Assembly: GCA_016845145.1 (NCBI GenBank)
Contig: JAERTE010000018.1
Location: 1 to 64,000, forward strand
DNA length: 64,000 bases
Direction of reading: 5' to 3'
Origin: Rhodospirillaceae bacterium
GTDB lineage: Bacteria; Pseudomonadota; Alphaproteobacteria; Rhodospirillales; Casp-alpha2
Shown here: piece after piece, positions 26,833 through 35,938 of the stretch
Layout of the letters: each line of letters begins with the position of its first letter
Numbering within the stretch: position 1 is the stretch's first letter
Made by a program: the position numbers and the translations under genes
Notes under the pieces: generated by a model
Told to the model about the DNA's origin: nothing
The model's input: only the letters and a program-made list of their open reading frames with translations
Database searches by the model: none

Positions 26833-27784
26833 ACAAACCGTGCCGATCGCTCGTGGGCACGAACCGGCCTCGAGCCATTTTCTTGGGCCATAGCCTCAAC
26901 GGTTGATCGAACAGCTGAAGAAGTTCGGACTTCAAGTTGTCAAGGCCATAAAAGCGCGAGAGGTTCCAAGCGGGAGGGCGTTCCAGGATTCTGCGATACA
27001 AGAACAAATATATCCAGCTCCAATACGCCGAAAACTCGATTGGCGAGGTCAGTGCCGAGCACTTGAATTTAATCTCGGATTTGTGCGGGTCGCCGTTGTT
27101 GGAAAACTCAATCGGTATGCTTTGCAAGCCATGGAAGAACACATTTAGCATGCGCCGCCAAGGTCGGATGGAGTGCATGCTCGACACATCCATGTGCCGG
27201 AGTGCGATGGTCTGTTGATTTAGGGCATCCTCGGCCAACAGCCTATGTATTAAATGATACTGTGTCGCGTTCTCCGCGCTCGATGCAACTTCCCGGAACT
27301 GCTGGCGCACCTGGGGCAGGGAGAAGCAGAACGGAAAATCCTGGTTGTTGTCGTCCTGCCTCAGCGTTTGCTGATCGCCAAATTCGAGTGGGTGCTGCGC
27401 CTCATCGGTGCCGTCGAAACGATCACTTCCGAGACGTGAAATCAATTCCGGCGCAAGCGACACAAGTTCGTTGAGTTCTTGCTCCAGGTTCCAGACAGTC
27501 AACTTTTTGAATGGGCGTAACTTTGCGGGCTCAATTGATGCGGCATAGCTCAGTAGGTGCTTCATTGTTTGCAACCTGAGCCCATCGGGGGCTGCCGATA
27601 ATAGCGTAAGGAGTTCAATCCACTCTGGCTTCCGACAGGTGTTCAAGAGAACTCCAATGAGCGCGCTGAGTACTTTTTTCCCGTTTCGGCTCAAATTCAA
27701 TCGATGAAAGCTTGGCGTCAAGTGCGTCCGGCGTGGCTTATGATCAGCTTGTTTGTATTTTGAATTCGATTTCGAAAAATGCAT
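26678..27784 (-). CDS. Hypothetical protein, N-terminal part of a probably frameshifted gene
   Basis: 368 residues starting MHFSKSNSKYKQADHK; no family recognised. It is basic at the start, then helical (KKVLSALIGVLLNTCRKPEW), with no membrane segments. Its last 50 residues lie in the overlap with the next frame and may not be the true end, since a one-base slip at the C-run near 26817 would join the two. The start at 27784 is only nine bases from the divergent LysR start at 27794, so either promoters overlap coding sequence or the true start is further in. Confidence 0.5.
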   Translation of the reverse strand: MHFSKSNSKYKQADHKPRRTHLTPSFHRLNLSRNGKKVLSALIGVLLNTCRKPEWIELLTLLSAAPDGLRLQTMKHLLSYAASIEPAKLRPFKKLTVWNLEQELNELVSLAPELISRLGSDRFDGTDEAQHPLEFGDQQTLRQDDNNQDFPFCFSLPQVRQQFREVASSAENATQYHLIHRLLAEDALNQQTIALRHMDVSSMHSIRPWRRMLNVFFHGLQSIPIEFSNNGDPHKSEIKFKCSALTSPIEFSAYWSWIYLFLYRRILERPPAWNLSRFYGLDNLKSELLQLFDQPLRLWPKKMARGRFVPTSDRHGLFEQLTPLGNRTAIRCLSRLLSSMVAMQFCKRKNPHIERFISANWRHYQSTE

Positions 27785-27793
27785 TAATTGAGT

Positions 27794-28711
27794 ATGAATT
27801 CAAACCACATTCCCGATATTGGCGCCCGCCATCTGGCAGCTGTGCTGGCTGTCGCCGAGTATCGCAGTTTCATCGCCGCCGCCGCGGCCTTGCATACCTC
27901 GCAACCGGCATTGACGCGTTCGATCAAGCGGGTTGAGGACATCCTCGGCGTGCAGTTGTTCGAGCGCACCACGCGAACGGTGCGCGTCACCGAGGCGGGG
28001 CGCGAGTTTATCGCCGTCGCACAGCGTATTTCCAACGACCTTCGCATAACGGTTGAAAGCATGCGAGAGCTGGCCGAGCAGAAGCGCGGGCAAGTCATTG
28101 TCAGTAGCATCCTTTCCATCGCCAACGGCGTGTTGCCGGATGCCATCGCCGCCTACCGCAAGGACCGGCCCGGCATCGAGATCCAAATTCGCGACGGCAT
28201 CCATGGCGACGTCATAGAGGACGTCAAGAGTGGCGTTGCCGATTTTGGATTGAACTATCTGAAAGACATACCCGATACCTTTGATGCGCTACGGCTGGGC
28301 CAGGGTTATTTCGATCTGATCGCCAGCCCAGCCCAGGTTTTCGGCAAGTCGGGCCGTAAGCGGGTCCGGTTCGATGAGTTGGCTGGCGTGCCGTTGATCT
28401 CGATGCCGCCCGAATCTCAGACCCGGCGGATGTTGGATACCACGGCGGCGGTCAGGGGTATCGAATTGCAACATGCGGTGGTGGTGTCGCAGATTCCGAC
28501 ACTGCTGAGCTTCGTGCGTGCCGGTGTCGGTGTGGGGTTGGTGCCATCGGCGTCGATTTCCGGCAGCCTCGGCGACGACCTCGTGCGCCTCACTGTTCAT
28601 GAGCCGAAGATTTCCTTGGATATCGGCATTGTCCGCCTCAAAGACCGCAGTCTCTCGCCCGCCGCCGAAGGCCTCCTAGCGGAGATTCGCTCGCACTGGC
28701 CTGATAATTAA
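27794..28711 (+). CDS. LysR-family transcriptional regulator
   Basis: 305 residues. The N-terminal winged helix-turn-helix is HLAAVLAVAEYRSFIAAAAA, LHTSQPALTRSIKRVEDILG and VQLFERTTRTVRVTEAG. The C-terminal part is a periplasmic-type ligand domain (VVVSQIPTLLSFVRAGVGVG). It lies directly upstream of, and on the same strand as, the UGSC-type gene pair, separated by an AT-rich gap with a direct repeat, and is their likely regulator. Confidence 0.88.
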   Translation: MNSNHIPDIGARHLAAVLAVAEYRSFIAAAAALHTSQPALTRSIKRVEDILGVQLFERTTRTVRVTEAGREFIAVAQRISNDLRITVESMRELAEQKRGQVIVSSILSIANGVLPDAIAAYRKDRPGIEIQIRDGIHGDVIEDVKSGVADFGLNYLKDIPDTFDALRLGQGYFDLIASPAQVFGKSGRKRVRFDELAGVPLISMPPESQTRRMLDTTAAVRGIELQHAVVVSQIPTLLSFVRAGVGVGLVPSASISGSLGDDLVRLTVHEPKISLDIGIVRLKDRSLSPAAEGLLAEIRSHWPDN

Positions 28712-28717
28712 TGCGAA

Positions 28718-28747
28718 AAATGGAATAATAATTGTAAATGGAATAAT
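28718..28747. promoter_or_regulatory. Direct repeat in the promoter region of the UGSC-type operon
   Basis: AAATGGAATAAT occurs at 28718-28729 and again at 28736-28747, 18 bases apart, in an AT-rich stretch between the LysR stop and the next start. The spacing of nearly two helical turns suits binding of a regulator, plausibly the LysR protein. This is a pattern observation only. Confidence 0.4.
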
Positions 28748-28812
28748 TTTGTAATTACTGTGTATTGGCCGCTATGCTTCCCTTCGAACACGTTATCGAA
28801 AGGGAGATCGCC

Positions 28813-29931
28813 GTGAGCACCGCCGAAACACTGCGCATCCAAGACACCGACATCACTACCTCGCCGGACACCGATCTGGTCGAAGCCTATTTTGAGCGCG
28901 GCTGGACGGATGGCCTTCCTGTGGTGCCGCCGACCCGCGAGAAGATAGATGCCTGCATCTCAGCCCTTGGTGGCGGTGCTGATGTGCTCGAGTGTAAGGT
29001 TGCGCCGCGCTGGGGTGCGCTGACGCGCGAAGTGTTGGCGATCAACATGGTCATGGCCGGCTGCAAGCCGGAATACGCACCTGTCGTGCGCGCCGCCATG
29101 CTGGCGCTGACCGACCGGCCCTTCAACTTGAATGGCGTCCAGGCGACAACACATATGGCCTCGCCGTTGATCATCGTCAACGGACCAATTGCACGCGAGA
29201 TCGGCATGAACGGCGGCGCCAATGCCTTCGGTTCGGGCAACCGGGCCAATGCCACCATCGGGCGCGCCATTCGCTTGATCATGTTGAACGTCGGCGGCGG
29301 CCGTGCGCCAGACCTGGACAAGTGCACGCTGGGCAATCCGGCCAAGTACACCTACGCCATTTGCGAGCATGAAGAGGCCAGCCCCTTCGCGCCTTACCAT
29401 GTGGAGCAGGGCTATGACCCAGATGTTTCGACGGTGTTCGCCATCGCCGCCGAAGCACCGCACAGCGTTACCGACCATCAGTGTAACGACCCGGAAGGCA
29501 TTCTGGACACCGTGTGTTCGGCGATGAGCACAATTGCGTCCAACACGTCGGTGTTGAGCGGGCATTGCACCATGGCACTTGGGCTCGAGCATGCGCGGAC
29601 CATCGCCAAGCACGGCTGGGGCCGCAACGACATCAAGAGTTATCTCTGGATGCATTCGGGCAATCGCTTCGAGGAGCATTCCCGCGAACACCGTTACGGC
29701 CGTGTCTATAACCGCAATCTGCCGAAATGGTACAAGCGTGGACCGGACAGTTGGATTCCCATCGTTGAAAGCCCCGAGCGGATTCACCTGTTTATCATCG
29801 GTGGTGATGCAGGGCGTTTTTCCGCGTTTATCCCCGGATGGGGGCACATGAATACGCCGGTGCTGCGGCCCATCGACGACGGCCAAGCCCTGGATCCCAA
29901 TGACTGCGACGACGGCGTCTGCAAGCTATAG
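28813..29931 (+). CDS. Conserved protein paired with UGSC-family protein (function unknown)
   Basis: 372 residues from a GTG at 28813 behind AGGGAG. Earlier codons exist, but lack a ribosome site. Recognisable conserved segments are AYFERGWTDGLPVVPPTREK, ANAFGSGNRANATIGRAIRL, KYTYAICEHEEASPFAPYHV and the Cys-ending DPNDCDDGVCKL tail. I know this type as a regular neighbour of UGSC proteins but no reaction is established to my knowledge. Several His, Cys and acidic residues could bind metal. It ends 16 bases before the UGSC gene. Confidence 0.7.
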   Translation: MSTAETLRIQDTDITTSPDTDLVEAYFERGWTDGLPVVPPTREKIDACISALGGGADVLECKVAPRWGALTREVLAINMVMAGCKPEYAPVVRAAMLALTDRPFNLNGVQATTHMASPLIIVNGPIAREIGMNGGANAFGSGNRANATIGRAIRLIMLNVGGGRAPDLDKCTLGNPAKYTYAICEHEEASPFAPYHVEQGYDPDVSTVFAIAAEAPHSVTDHQCNDPEGILDTVCSAMSTIASNTSVLSGHCTMALGLEHARTIAKHGWGRNDIKSYLWMHSGNRFEEHSREHRYGRVYNRNLPKWYKRGPDSWIPIVESPERIHLFIIGGDAGRFSAFIPGWGHMNTPVLRPIDDGQALDPNDCDDGVCKL

Positions 29932-29947
29932 CGCAAGGAGAGCAACA

Positions 29948-30511
29948 ATGCTGGACAATCCCACTCAACCGACCTTCGAGATATTCGATCCCTGCGGTGT
30001 CGTCGACCTGGATTCGCGACCGATTGCGGATCGCAAACCAGCGCTGCAAGGCCTGCGCCTCGGCATCCTCGACAATTCGAAATGGAACGCCAACAAACTG
30101 CTTCGGGGCGCATCGGAAGTGCTTTCACAAGACATCGATTTTGCGACCGTGAACTATTATGTTAAAAAGCACGGCTTCTCGACGGACGCCCCGCCAGAAC
30201 TGATCGAGCAGATTGCGAGGGAAAACGACATTGTGCTCACCGCCATCGGCGATTGCGGGTCATGCTGTTCGTGCTGTATACGCGATTCCGTCGCGCTCGA
30301 AGATCTGGGCATCCCCACGGCGCCGATCATCACAACCGAATTCGTCAACGAGACCCGGCTCACGCGGGTCGCTATTGGCATGCCGGACTTGCGTCCGATC
30401 GTCATCGATCACCCGGTCAGTTCGATCACCGACGACGAAGTCCTTCAGCGCGTTGCCGTCATCAAGGCCCAGGCGCAAGAGGTGTGGCTCGGTACACGAG
30501 CAGACATCTGA
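29948..30511 (+). CDS. UGSC-family protein, cysteine form
   Basis: 187 residues. The hallmark is GDCGSCCSCCIRDS (about residues 101-114), the position where selenoprotein members carry U-G-S-C; here the codon is Cys. The family was noted as a selenoprotein family in marine metagenomes, and the motif suggests a thiol/redox or metal role; the substrate is unknown. The start follows GCAAGGAG. It forms an operon with the preceding conserved gene. Confidence 0.75.
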   Translation: MLDNPTQPTFEIFDPCGVVDLDSRPIADRKPALQGLRLGILDNSKWNANKLLRGASEVLSQDIDFATVNYYVKKHGFSTDAPPELIEQIARENDIVLTAIGDCGSCCSCCIRDSVALEDLGIPTAPIITTEFVNETRLTRVAIGMPDLRPIVIDHPVSSITDDEVLQRVAVIKAQAQEVWLGTRADI

Positions 30512-30550
30512 AAAGGACACTCATTGACGGGCGATGCGCCGACTCGATGC

Positions 30551-31603
30551 TTACCTCGATAGCGGATCGTTGGCGCCCAACTGGTCATCGACGATCTCCA
30601 CCGTCTCGTCGATATCAGCGTTGGACATGCCGAGTTCCTGGGCGATCAGTTTGACCAGCACATCCACCCGTTCAATGAACGGCGCTCCGGCGGCGATTGC
30701 ACGCGCGGCCGACGAGGGTTTCAACAGGCTCTCCGCCGCCTTGGCGTATTTCTCGAACGGCACCGCGTCCGCCGCATCGGCGCCCAGACGCTGCGCCAAC
30801 TGGTCGACGAATGCATAGATCTCTTGCGATTTCGCCACGTCGTCATGCACGGCATCGCGGATGGCGCGGGGCTCGCTTCTGGTAATGCAGCGATAGTTGC
30901 CCGTCAGCAGCATGCTCCATTTTGCCAGCGGCACGAAAACCGAGTCGTAAACCCGAAGCTTCACCGGCACGTCGTTGCCGTCCAGCGTGATACCGGCTAT
31001 ATCGGTTTCCAGTTGCTTCAAGAGATTGTTGGCGGCCTCATCGGCGAAGCCAGCGGCCTTGAAATTCGTCGGCAGGCCGACATGCAGCACGTTTGCCGCC
31101 TCTTCCGGTGGGCGGAAGGCCTGCGGATCGGGGCTGCACAGCGTCATCACGTCAGGGTTGAAGCGATCCCACACGCTTGGATCGGTGTAACTGGCGCCGA
31201 GCTTCGTCGTATCCAAGCCGGGAATGCGTTTCAAGAACGTCAGCGGCGGCATGTTCATGATTGATAGACACGGGATGCGTTCCTCGGCGATGCGGATCAG
31301 CACCGTGCGCAGCGTGTGATGTGCGTACTGGGGCTCCTGCATGGCGAGGCCGACCATATCGTAGTCGGTTGCGGTGACCTGTTGCGGCGTGCAGGCATTG
31401 AGAGTGCCGGGCAAGTCCTTGGAGAAAATGGAGCGGTGCGCTTCCTCGCCTTTCAGCTTGATCCGCACTTCGGTGCCGTCCGCGTTGATCAACTCAGCGG
31501 TTTTGCGTCGGCAAACGAGCGTCACGTCGTGCCCCGCCATCAAAAGCTTAGTGCCGAGAAGAGAGCCGTAGGACGCGCCGAGAATCAAAATTTTGTTGGC
31601 CAT
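30551..31603 (-). CDS. Ketopantoate reductase-like (ApbA/PanE N-terminal fold) oxidoreductase
   Basis: 350 residues with an N-terminal Rossmann loop KILILGASYGSLLGTKLLMA and the NADP-site VCRRKTAEL as in PanE-type reductases. The rest (NYRCITRSEPRAIRDAVHDD, and so on) is a helical C-terminal domain less like PanE. The start at 31603 has GGGGGAAA upstream. It converges on the UGSC genes. The usual G-x-G-x-x-G is G-A-S-Y-G-S, so cofactor use should be treated as likely rather than certain. It is unlikely to be the housekeeping panE. Confidence 0.7.
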   Translation of the reverse strand: MANKILILGASYGSLLGTKLLMAGHDVTLVCRRKTAELINADGTEVRIKLKGEEAHRSIFSKDLPGTLNACTPQQVTATDYDMVGLAMQEPQYAHHTLRTVLIRIAEERIPCLSIMNMPPLTFLKRIPGLDTTKLGASYTDPSVWDRFNPDVMTLCSPDPQAFRPPEEAANVLHVGLPTNFKAAGFADEAANNLLKQLETDIAGITLDGNDVPVKLRVYDSVFVPLAKWSMLLTGNYRCITRSEPRAIRDAVHDDVAKSQEIYAFVDQLAQRLGADAADAVPFEKYAKAAESLLKPSSAARAIAAGAPFIERVDVLVKLIAQELGMSNADIDETVEIVDDQLGANDPLSR

Positions 31604-31645
31604 GGTTTCCCCCATTTACCGGAAATCATCGAACTGAAGCATCAT

Positions 31646-31667
31646 ATTCATTTTCGCGAATACGAAT
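31646..31667. promoter_or_regulatory. Imperfect 22-base palindrome upstream of the PanE-like gene
   Basis: A dyad centred on TTCGCGAA with ATTC and GAAT ends; 18 of 22 positions are symmetric. It lies 43 bases upstream of the minus-strand start at 31603, a usual operator position. The regulator is unknown. Confidence 0.4.
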
Positions 31668-31689
31668 GCAAGTCTATTTTTCGTTGTTG

Positions 31690-32817
31690 CTATAGCGGCT
31701 CCAAATCTCCGCCTGCCTGTTCGGCAGCGAATAGAGCCGCGAAGGCATCCATAGCGCCCGCCGCGATGGCTTCACGCATGGCTGCCATAAGTTCCTGGTA
31801 GTAATGCAGGTTGTGCCATGTCAGCAGCATGGCCGCCAGGATTTCCTTCGCCATGACCAGGTGGTTAATATAGCCGCGCGAATAGTGCCTGCAGGCGTAG
31901 CAGCTGCAATCGGGATCGATGGGGCGGGGATCGTCCTTGTGCCGCGCGTTTCGCATGTTCAAGGTGCCGCGCCGGGTGAAGGCTTGGTCGGTGCGCCCAG
32001 AGCGGGTCGGCAATACGCAGTCGAACATATCGATGCCGCGCCGGACCGCACCCACTAAGTCATCGGGCTTGCCCACACCCATCAGGTAGCGCGGACGTTC
32101 GCGGGGCAAATGCGGCTCGGTGACATCCAGGGTCTGGAACATCAACTCTTGGCCCTCACCGACGGCCAAACCGCCGACCGCGTACCCGTCAAACTCGATA
32201 TCGATCAGCGCCTTCGCCGATTGCTCGCGCAGCTCACCATAAACACCACCTTGCACAATGCCGAATAAGCCGTAACCCGGGCGTTGGCGGAAGGCCTTTT
32301 TCGAGCGCACTGCCCAACGCATGGACAATTGCATAGAGCTTTCGGCCTCTTCCTCTGTCGCCGGGAAGGGCGTGCATTCATCCAGAGCCATGGTGATGTC
32401 GGCATCCAGCAGGTGCTGGATTTGCATGGATCGCTCAGGCGTCAGTTTGTGGTAGGCGCCGTCAATGTGTGAGCGGAACGTTACGCCTTCTTCTTCGAGC
32501 TTGCGCAGCTTGGCCAGGCTCATCACCTGATAGCCGCCTGAATCGGTCAGGATTGGTCCCGGCCAGTTCATAAACTCGTGCAGGCCGCCAAATCGATCGA
32601 TGCGCTCCGCGGTGGGACGCAGCATCAGATGGTAGGTGTTGCCAAGGATAATCTGCGCGCCGGTTTCCTTCACGGCTTCGGGCGTCATGGCCTTCACCGT
32701 CGCCGCCGTACCAACCGGCATGAAGGCTGGCGTGTCGATGGGGCCGTGTGCGGTCATCAGCGTGCCTAAGCGCGCACGGCCGTCGGTCTTGATCAGATCG
32801 AAAGTCAGGCCGCTCAA
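31690..32817 (-). CDS. tgt: tRNA-guanine transglycosylase (queuine tRNA-ribosyltransferase)
   Basis: Swaps guanine-34 for preQ1 in GUN-anticodon tRNAs. The protein has about 375 residues with [37 protein letters not shown] (catalytic Asp), [33 protein letters not shown] (nucleophile Asp) and the zinc site [18 protein letters not shown] start it at a TTG overlapping the upstream stop (TTGA), with GAGAGGGG eight bases before, because homologues begin near [18 protein letters not shown] start up to ten codons earlier is possible. Confidence 0.95.
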   Translation of the reverse strand: MSGLTFDLIKTDGRARLGTLMTAHGPIDTPAFMPVGTAATVKAMTPEAVKETGAQIILGNTYHLMLRPTAERIDRFGGLHEFMNWPGPILTDSGGYQVMSLAKLRKLEEEGVTFRSHIDGAYHKLTPERSMQIQHLLDADITMALDECTPFPATEEEAESSMQLSMRWAVRSKKAFRQRPGYGLFGIVQGGVYGELREQSAKALIDIEFDGYAVGGLAVGEGQELMFQTLDVTEPHLPRERPRYLMGVGKPDDLVGAVRRGIDMFDCVLPTRSGRTDQAFTRRGTLNMRNARHKDDPRPIDPDCSCYACRHYSRGYINHLVMAKEILAAMLLTWHNLHYYQELMAAMREAIAAGAMDAFAALFAAEQAGGDLEPL

Positions 32818-33953
32818 AACAACGCCCCTCTCGCCGCCACCGGCCACACGTGCTCGACGCGGGCGTCCGGCGTGTGGAGTGCGCGCACACCCACATACCA
32901 GTCGTGCAGATTAATGGTCGGGTCGCAGTGGCCGGGGATCAAAAGCACAGCATCGCCGCGCTCGGGTTTTTCGTTGACAGTGGTGATGTCAATAACGCCG
33001 TGCTCGTCCGACATACCGGTCATGTCCGCGCCCGCCATGGCCCATGGCACCGGTAGACCGCTGTCAATGGCGCACGCCTTGTGGCCGGCGTCGACGACGG
33101 CGGATTGCTCGCTGGGGCGGCTCATGACGGCGGCGCGCACGAACAAGGCGTGTTCGAAGGTGTCGAAAGGTTCGCCATTGGCAACTTTGTTTCTCGCATA
33201 GTCGGCATCCATGAACGCATAAGAGCCGCATTGCAGTTCGTTAAAAACGCCGCTGGCGGCTTCAAGTTCAAACGTACCGGTGCCCGCACCGCCGACAATA
33301 GCGCAGTTGAGATCATTGTCGGCCAGCAGCTTGACCGTTTCCGCTGTGCCTTCAATGGCGCCGTCGATGGCAGTCTTGCGTTGTTCCGGTGTGCGCAAGT
33401 GCTGGGCCGAGCCGTGATAGGCCTGCAAGCCGCCGAACGTGAGATGCGGGGCGCCGGCGATGGCCTGGGCGAGGGCAAGCGCGGCACCACCGGGCATCAC
33501 CCCGCAGCGCCCTGCACCCACATCGATCTCCACCAAGGTATCGATGACTACGCCCTCTGCATTCGCGGCGGCGGATATCTCGGCGACCGCATCGATATGG
33601 TCGATGCAGACTCGGACAATTGCTTCGTGGTTCAGTTTCGCCAGCTTCGCCAACTTCTGCGCGCCAACAACTTGATTTGAAACCAATACGTCGCTCACGC
33701 CGCCCGCAACCATGACCTCGGCTTCAGATACTTTCTGGCAGCAGACCCCGACCGCGCCGCGCTCGATCTGCCGCAGCGCGACCCAGGGGCTTTTGTGCAT
33801 TTTCGCATGCGGGCGCAGCTTCACACCTGCGTCCGCCACCGTGGCAGCCAACAAGTCGAGGTTGCGCTCGAAGGCATCTAGGTCGACCACCAAGGCTGGT
33901 GTATCGACTTCCGAGAGCGGCGCTCCCGTTACAGCCGGCGGGTTCATGCCCAT
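32814..33953 (-). CDS. D-threonine aldolase/D-serine dehydratase-type PLP enzyme (DSD1 family)
   Basis: 379 residues of the alanine-racemase-fold (type III) PLP family. The cofactor lysine is in [14 protein letters not shown]. The C-terminal metal site [12 protein letters not shown] gives the His and Cys/Asp typical of D-threonine aldolase, D-3-hydroxyaspartate enzymes and D-serine dehydratase. [17 protein letters not shown] is the usual family opening. The start at 33953 follows GGGGAGAA. It lies between queA and tgt in the same transcription unit, an unusual insertion into the queuosine pair. Exact D-amino-acid substrate unknown. Confidence 0.82.
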   Translation of the reverse strand: MGMNPPAVTGAPLSEVDTPALVVDLDAFERNLDLLAATVADAGVKLRPHAKMHKSPWVALRQIERGAVGVCCQKVSEAEVMVAGGVSDVLVSNQVVGAQKLAKLAKLNHEAIVRVCIDHIDAVAEISAAANAEGVVIDTLVEIDVGAGRCGVMPGGAALALAQAIAGAPHLTFGGLQAYHGSAQHLRTPEQRKTAIDGAIEGTAETVKLLADNDLNCAIVGGAGTGTFELEAASGVFNELQCGSYAFMDADYARNKVANGEPFDTFEHALFVRAAVMSRPSEQSAVVDAGHKACAIDSGLPVPWAMAGADMTGMSDEHGVIDITTVNEKPERGDAVLLIPGHCDPTINLHDWYVGVRALHTPDARVEHVWPVAARGALF

Positions 33954-33957
33954 GATC

Positions 33958-35034
33958 TCATTCTCCCCAAGTATCGCGGTCGGGCTCCAGCAGGCAGGCA
34001 TCACCGTAGGAATAGAACCGATATCCGCTTTCAATAGCATGCGCGTACGCCCGCTGCATGCGCTCAAGGCCTGAAAACGCCGAGACCAGCATGAACAGCG
34101 TCGAGCGCGGCAGGTGGAAATTGGTCAGCATCAGATCGACAGCCTTGAATCGGTAGCCCGGCGTGATGAAAATATCCGTCTCACCCCGGAACGGCATGAT
34201 CCGACCGTCGTCATTGGCGCCGCTTTCCAAGAGCCGCATGGAGGTCGAGCCCACGGCGAGCACGCGTTTGCCGGCATTGCGCGCGGTATTGACGGCGTCG
34301 GCGGTGGCTTCGGGCAACTCACCCCATTCTGCGTGCATGGGATGGTCCTTGGTATCATCTACTTTGACCGGCAAAAATGTGCCGGCGCCCACATGCAGGG
34401 TAACCTTGGCGACGTGCACGCCGCGCGCCGCCAGTGCGTCCATCAGTTCGGGCGTGAAATGCAACCCGGCGGTGGGAGCTGCTGCGGCGCCTGGTTGGGC
34501 GGCAAATAGGGTTTGGTAGCTTTGGCGGTCATCGTCGTCGCCAGCACTTTCTCGTTTGATATACGGCGGCAGCGGCATCACGCCGTGTGATTCTAGCGCC
34601 TCAAGAAGCTTCGGTCCGGAGACATTGAAGTGCAGCATCACCTCGCCGCCGTCGAGCTTGTCGCGGACGATAGCGTGAAAGCCGGGCGCGAAGGCAATCA
34701 TGTCGCCGGTACGGAGCTTGCGGCCAGGACGCGCGAAGGCAAGCCAAGTGTCCGGTGTGCGAGGTTTGTGCAGCGTCACCTCCACCTTGGCGCCGCCGGT
34801 GGGCGGGCCGGGGCGTGTGGCGTCACCACGCATGCCGGTCAGGCGGCAGGGCAGAACTCGGGTGTCGTTGACCACCATCACGTCGCCGGGCTCAAGTAGC
34901 GTGGGCAGCTCCGGGATGCCGAGGTCTGCCAGCGTGTTGCCCACATGCAACAGCTTCGCCGCGTCCCGGGGCTCGGCCGGCGTCTGGGCGATGCACTCTT
35001 GCGGTAGCTCGAAATCAAACAAATCAACACGCAT
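33958..35034 (-). CDS. queA: S-adenosylmethionine:tRNA ribosyltransferase-isomerase (QueA)
   Basis: Converts preQ1-34 tRNA to epoxyqueuosine tRNA using SAM ribose. The 358-residue protein begins MRVDLFDFELPQECIAQTPA and contains DVMVVNDTRVLPCRLTG, AAPTAGLHFTPELMDAL, THV-type LHVGAGTFLPVK and LMLTNFHLPRSTLFMLVSAF, all family signatures. It lies in the same transcription unit as tgt, which acts just before it in queuosine synthesis. Confidence 0.95.
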   Translation of the reverse strand: MRVDLFDFELPQECIAQTPAEPRDAAKLLHVGNTLADLGIPELPTLLEPGDVMVVNDTRVLPCRLTGMRGDATRPGPPTGGAKVEVTLHKPRTPDTWLAFARPGRKLRTGDMIAFAPGFHAIVRDKLDGGEVMLHFNVSGPKLLEALESHGVMPLPPYIKRESAGDDDDRQSYQTLFAAQPGAAAAPTAGLHFTPELMDALAARGVHVAKVTLHVGAGTFLPVKVDDTKDHPMHAEWGELPEATADAVNTARNAGKRVLAVGSTSMRLLESGANDDGRIMPFRGETDIFITPGYRFKAVDLMLTNFHLPRSTLFMLVSAFSGLERMQRAYAHAIESGYRFYSYGDACLLEPDRDTWGE

Positions 35035-35083
35035 GGCCGTTACCTAACGGAGCATCTCGGTTGGAGCAATCATATTGGAGTGA

Positions 35084-35545
35084 CTAGCGGGCAGGTGGCA
35101 GCGGCAGCGCAGTGGTGGATTTGATCTCTTCCATGGCGAAACTGGACGACACGTCGCTCAGCGGCACGCGGGCGATCAGGCGTTTGTAGAACTCGTCGTA
35201 GGCAGTGATATCGGCGACAACGACCTTCAGTAAGTAATCGATATCGCCGCTCATGCGGTGAAACTCGACCACTTCCTCAAATTCGTTGACCGCCTTGGCG
35301 AAAGCATCGAGCCAATCCTCAGTGTGTTCGCGGGTACGCACGGCGACAAACACCGTGGTCCCGAGGCCCAATGCGTGCCGGTCCAACAGCGCCACGCGGC
35401 CCTTGACCACACCGGCTTTCTCCAAATTGCGGATGCGCCGCCAGCATGGCGTTGCGGACAACCCGACCTGCTCGGCAACATCCGCCACTGATTGTCCGGC
35501 ATCGTGTTGCAGGCAGGAGAGAATTTTCCGATCAAATTCGTCCAT
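35084..35545 (-). CDS. Lrp/AsnC-family transcriptional regulator
   Basis: 153 residues with an N-terminal helix-turn-helix (MDEFDRKILSCLQHDAGQSV, then EQVGLSATPCWRRIRNLEKA) and a C-terminal RAM ligand/oligomer domain (FHRMSGDIDYLLKVVVADIT). It shares a divergent AT-rich promoter region with the DUF6356 gene. It could regulate itself and amino-acid genes, possibly the D-amino-acid enzyme next door; no direct evidence. Confidence 0.9.
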   Translation of the reverse strand: MDEFDRKILSCLQHDAGQSVADVAEQVGLSATPCWRRIRNLEKAGVVKGRVALLDRHALGLGTTVFVAVRTREHTEDWLDAFAKAVNEFEEVVEFHRMSGDIDYLLKVVVADITAYDEFYKRLIARVPLSDVSSSFAMEEIKSTTALPLPPAR

Positions 35546-35689
35546 GTGAAAATTTCCTACACTATCGAATAATCATAGATTAAATTTACGCAATTGTGCC
35601 GAATGAATGGAAGTTTCACAAATTTTTCACAACAAAGATCGTCTAGTCTATTTCTCAACAGACGGACAAATCCAGCGGAGCACAAACCA

Positions 35690-35938
35690 ATGTTGAGCAA
35701 ACTCTTGACCGAACACCCCGAGAGCGTTGGTGAAACCTACGGCGAGCACATGGCCGCGGCTGGCAGTTTTTCTTGGAATCTATTCATCGCTGCATTGGTT
35801 TGCGCGGTGCATGCATTTTTGCCGTTCATGTTCGAGAAAACCGGCAGCCGGCGCGTCGAGATGCTGTATCAGCGCATGGTGACGCACCGCGACAAGCGCG
35901 TTGGCGAGCCGGATGGCCTGGAGACTCAGGTTGCTTAA
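35690..35938 (+). CDS. DUF6356 small membrane protein
   Basis: 82 residues starting MLSKLLTEHPESVGETYGEH, with one hydrophobic segment (about 27-45, WNLFIAALVCAVHAFLPFMF) and the conserved ending RRVEMLYQRMVTHR. This matches the alphaproteobacterial DUF6356 family; function unknown. The start has GGAG ten bases upstream. Its stop overlaps the convergent oxidoreductase stop by four bases. Confidence 0.78.
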   Translation: MLSKLLTEHPESVGETYGEHMAAAGSFSWNLFIAALVCAVHAFLPFMFEKTGSRRVEMLYQRMVTHRDKRVGEPDGLETQVA

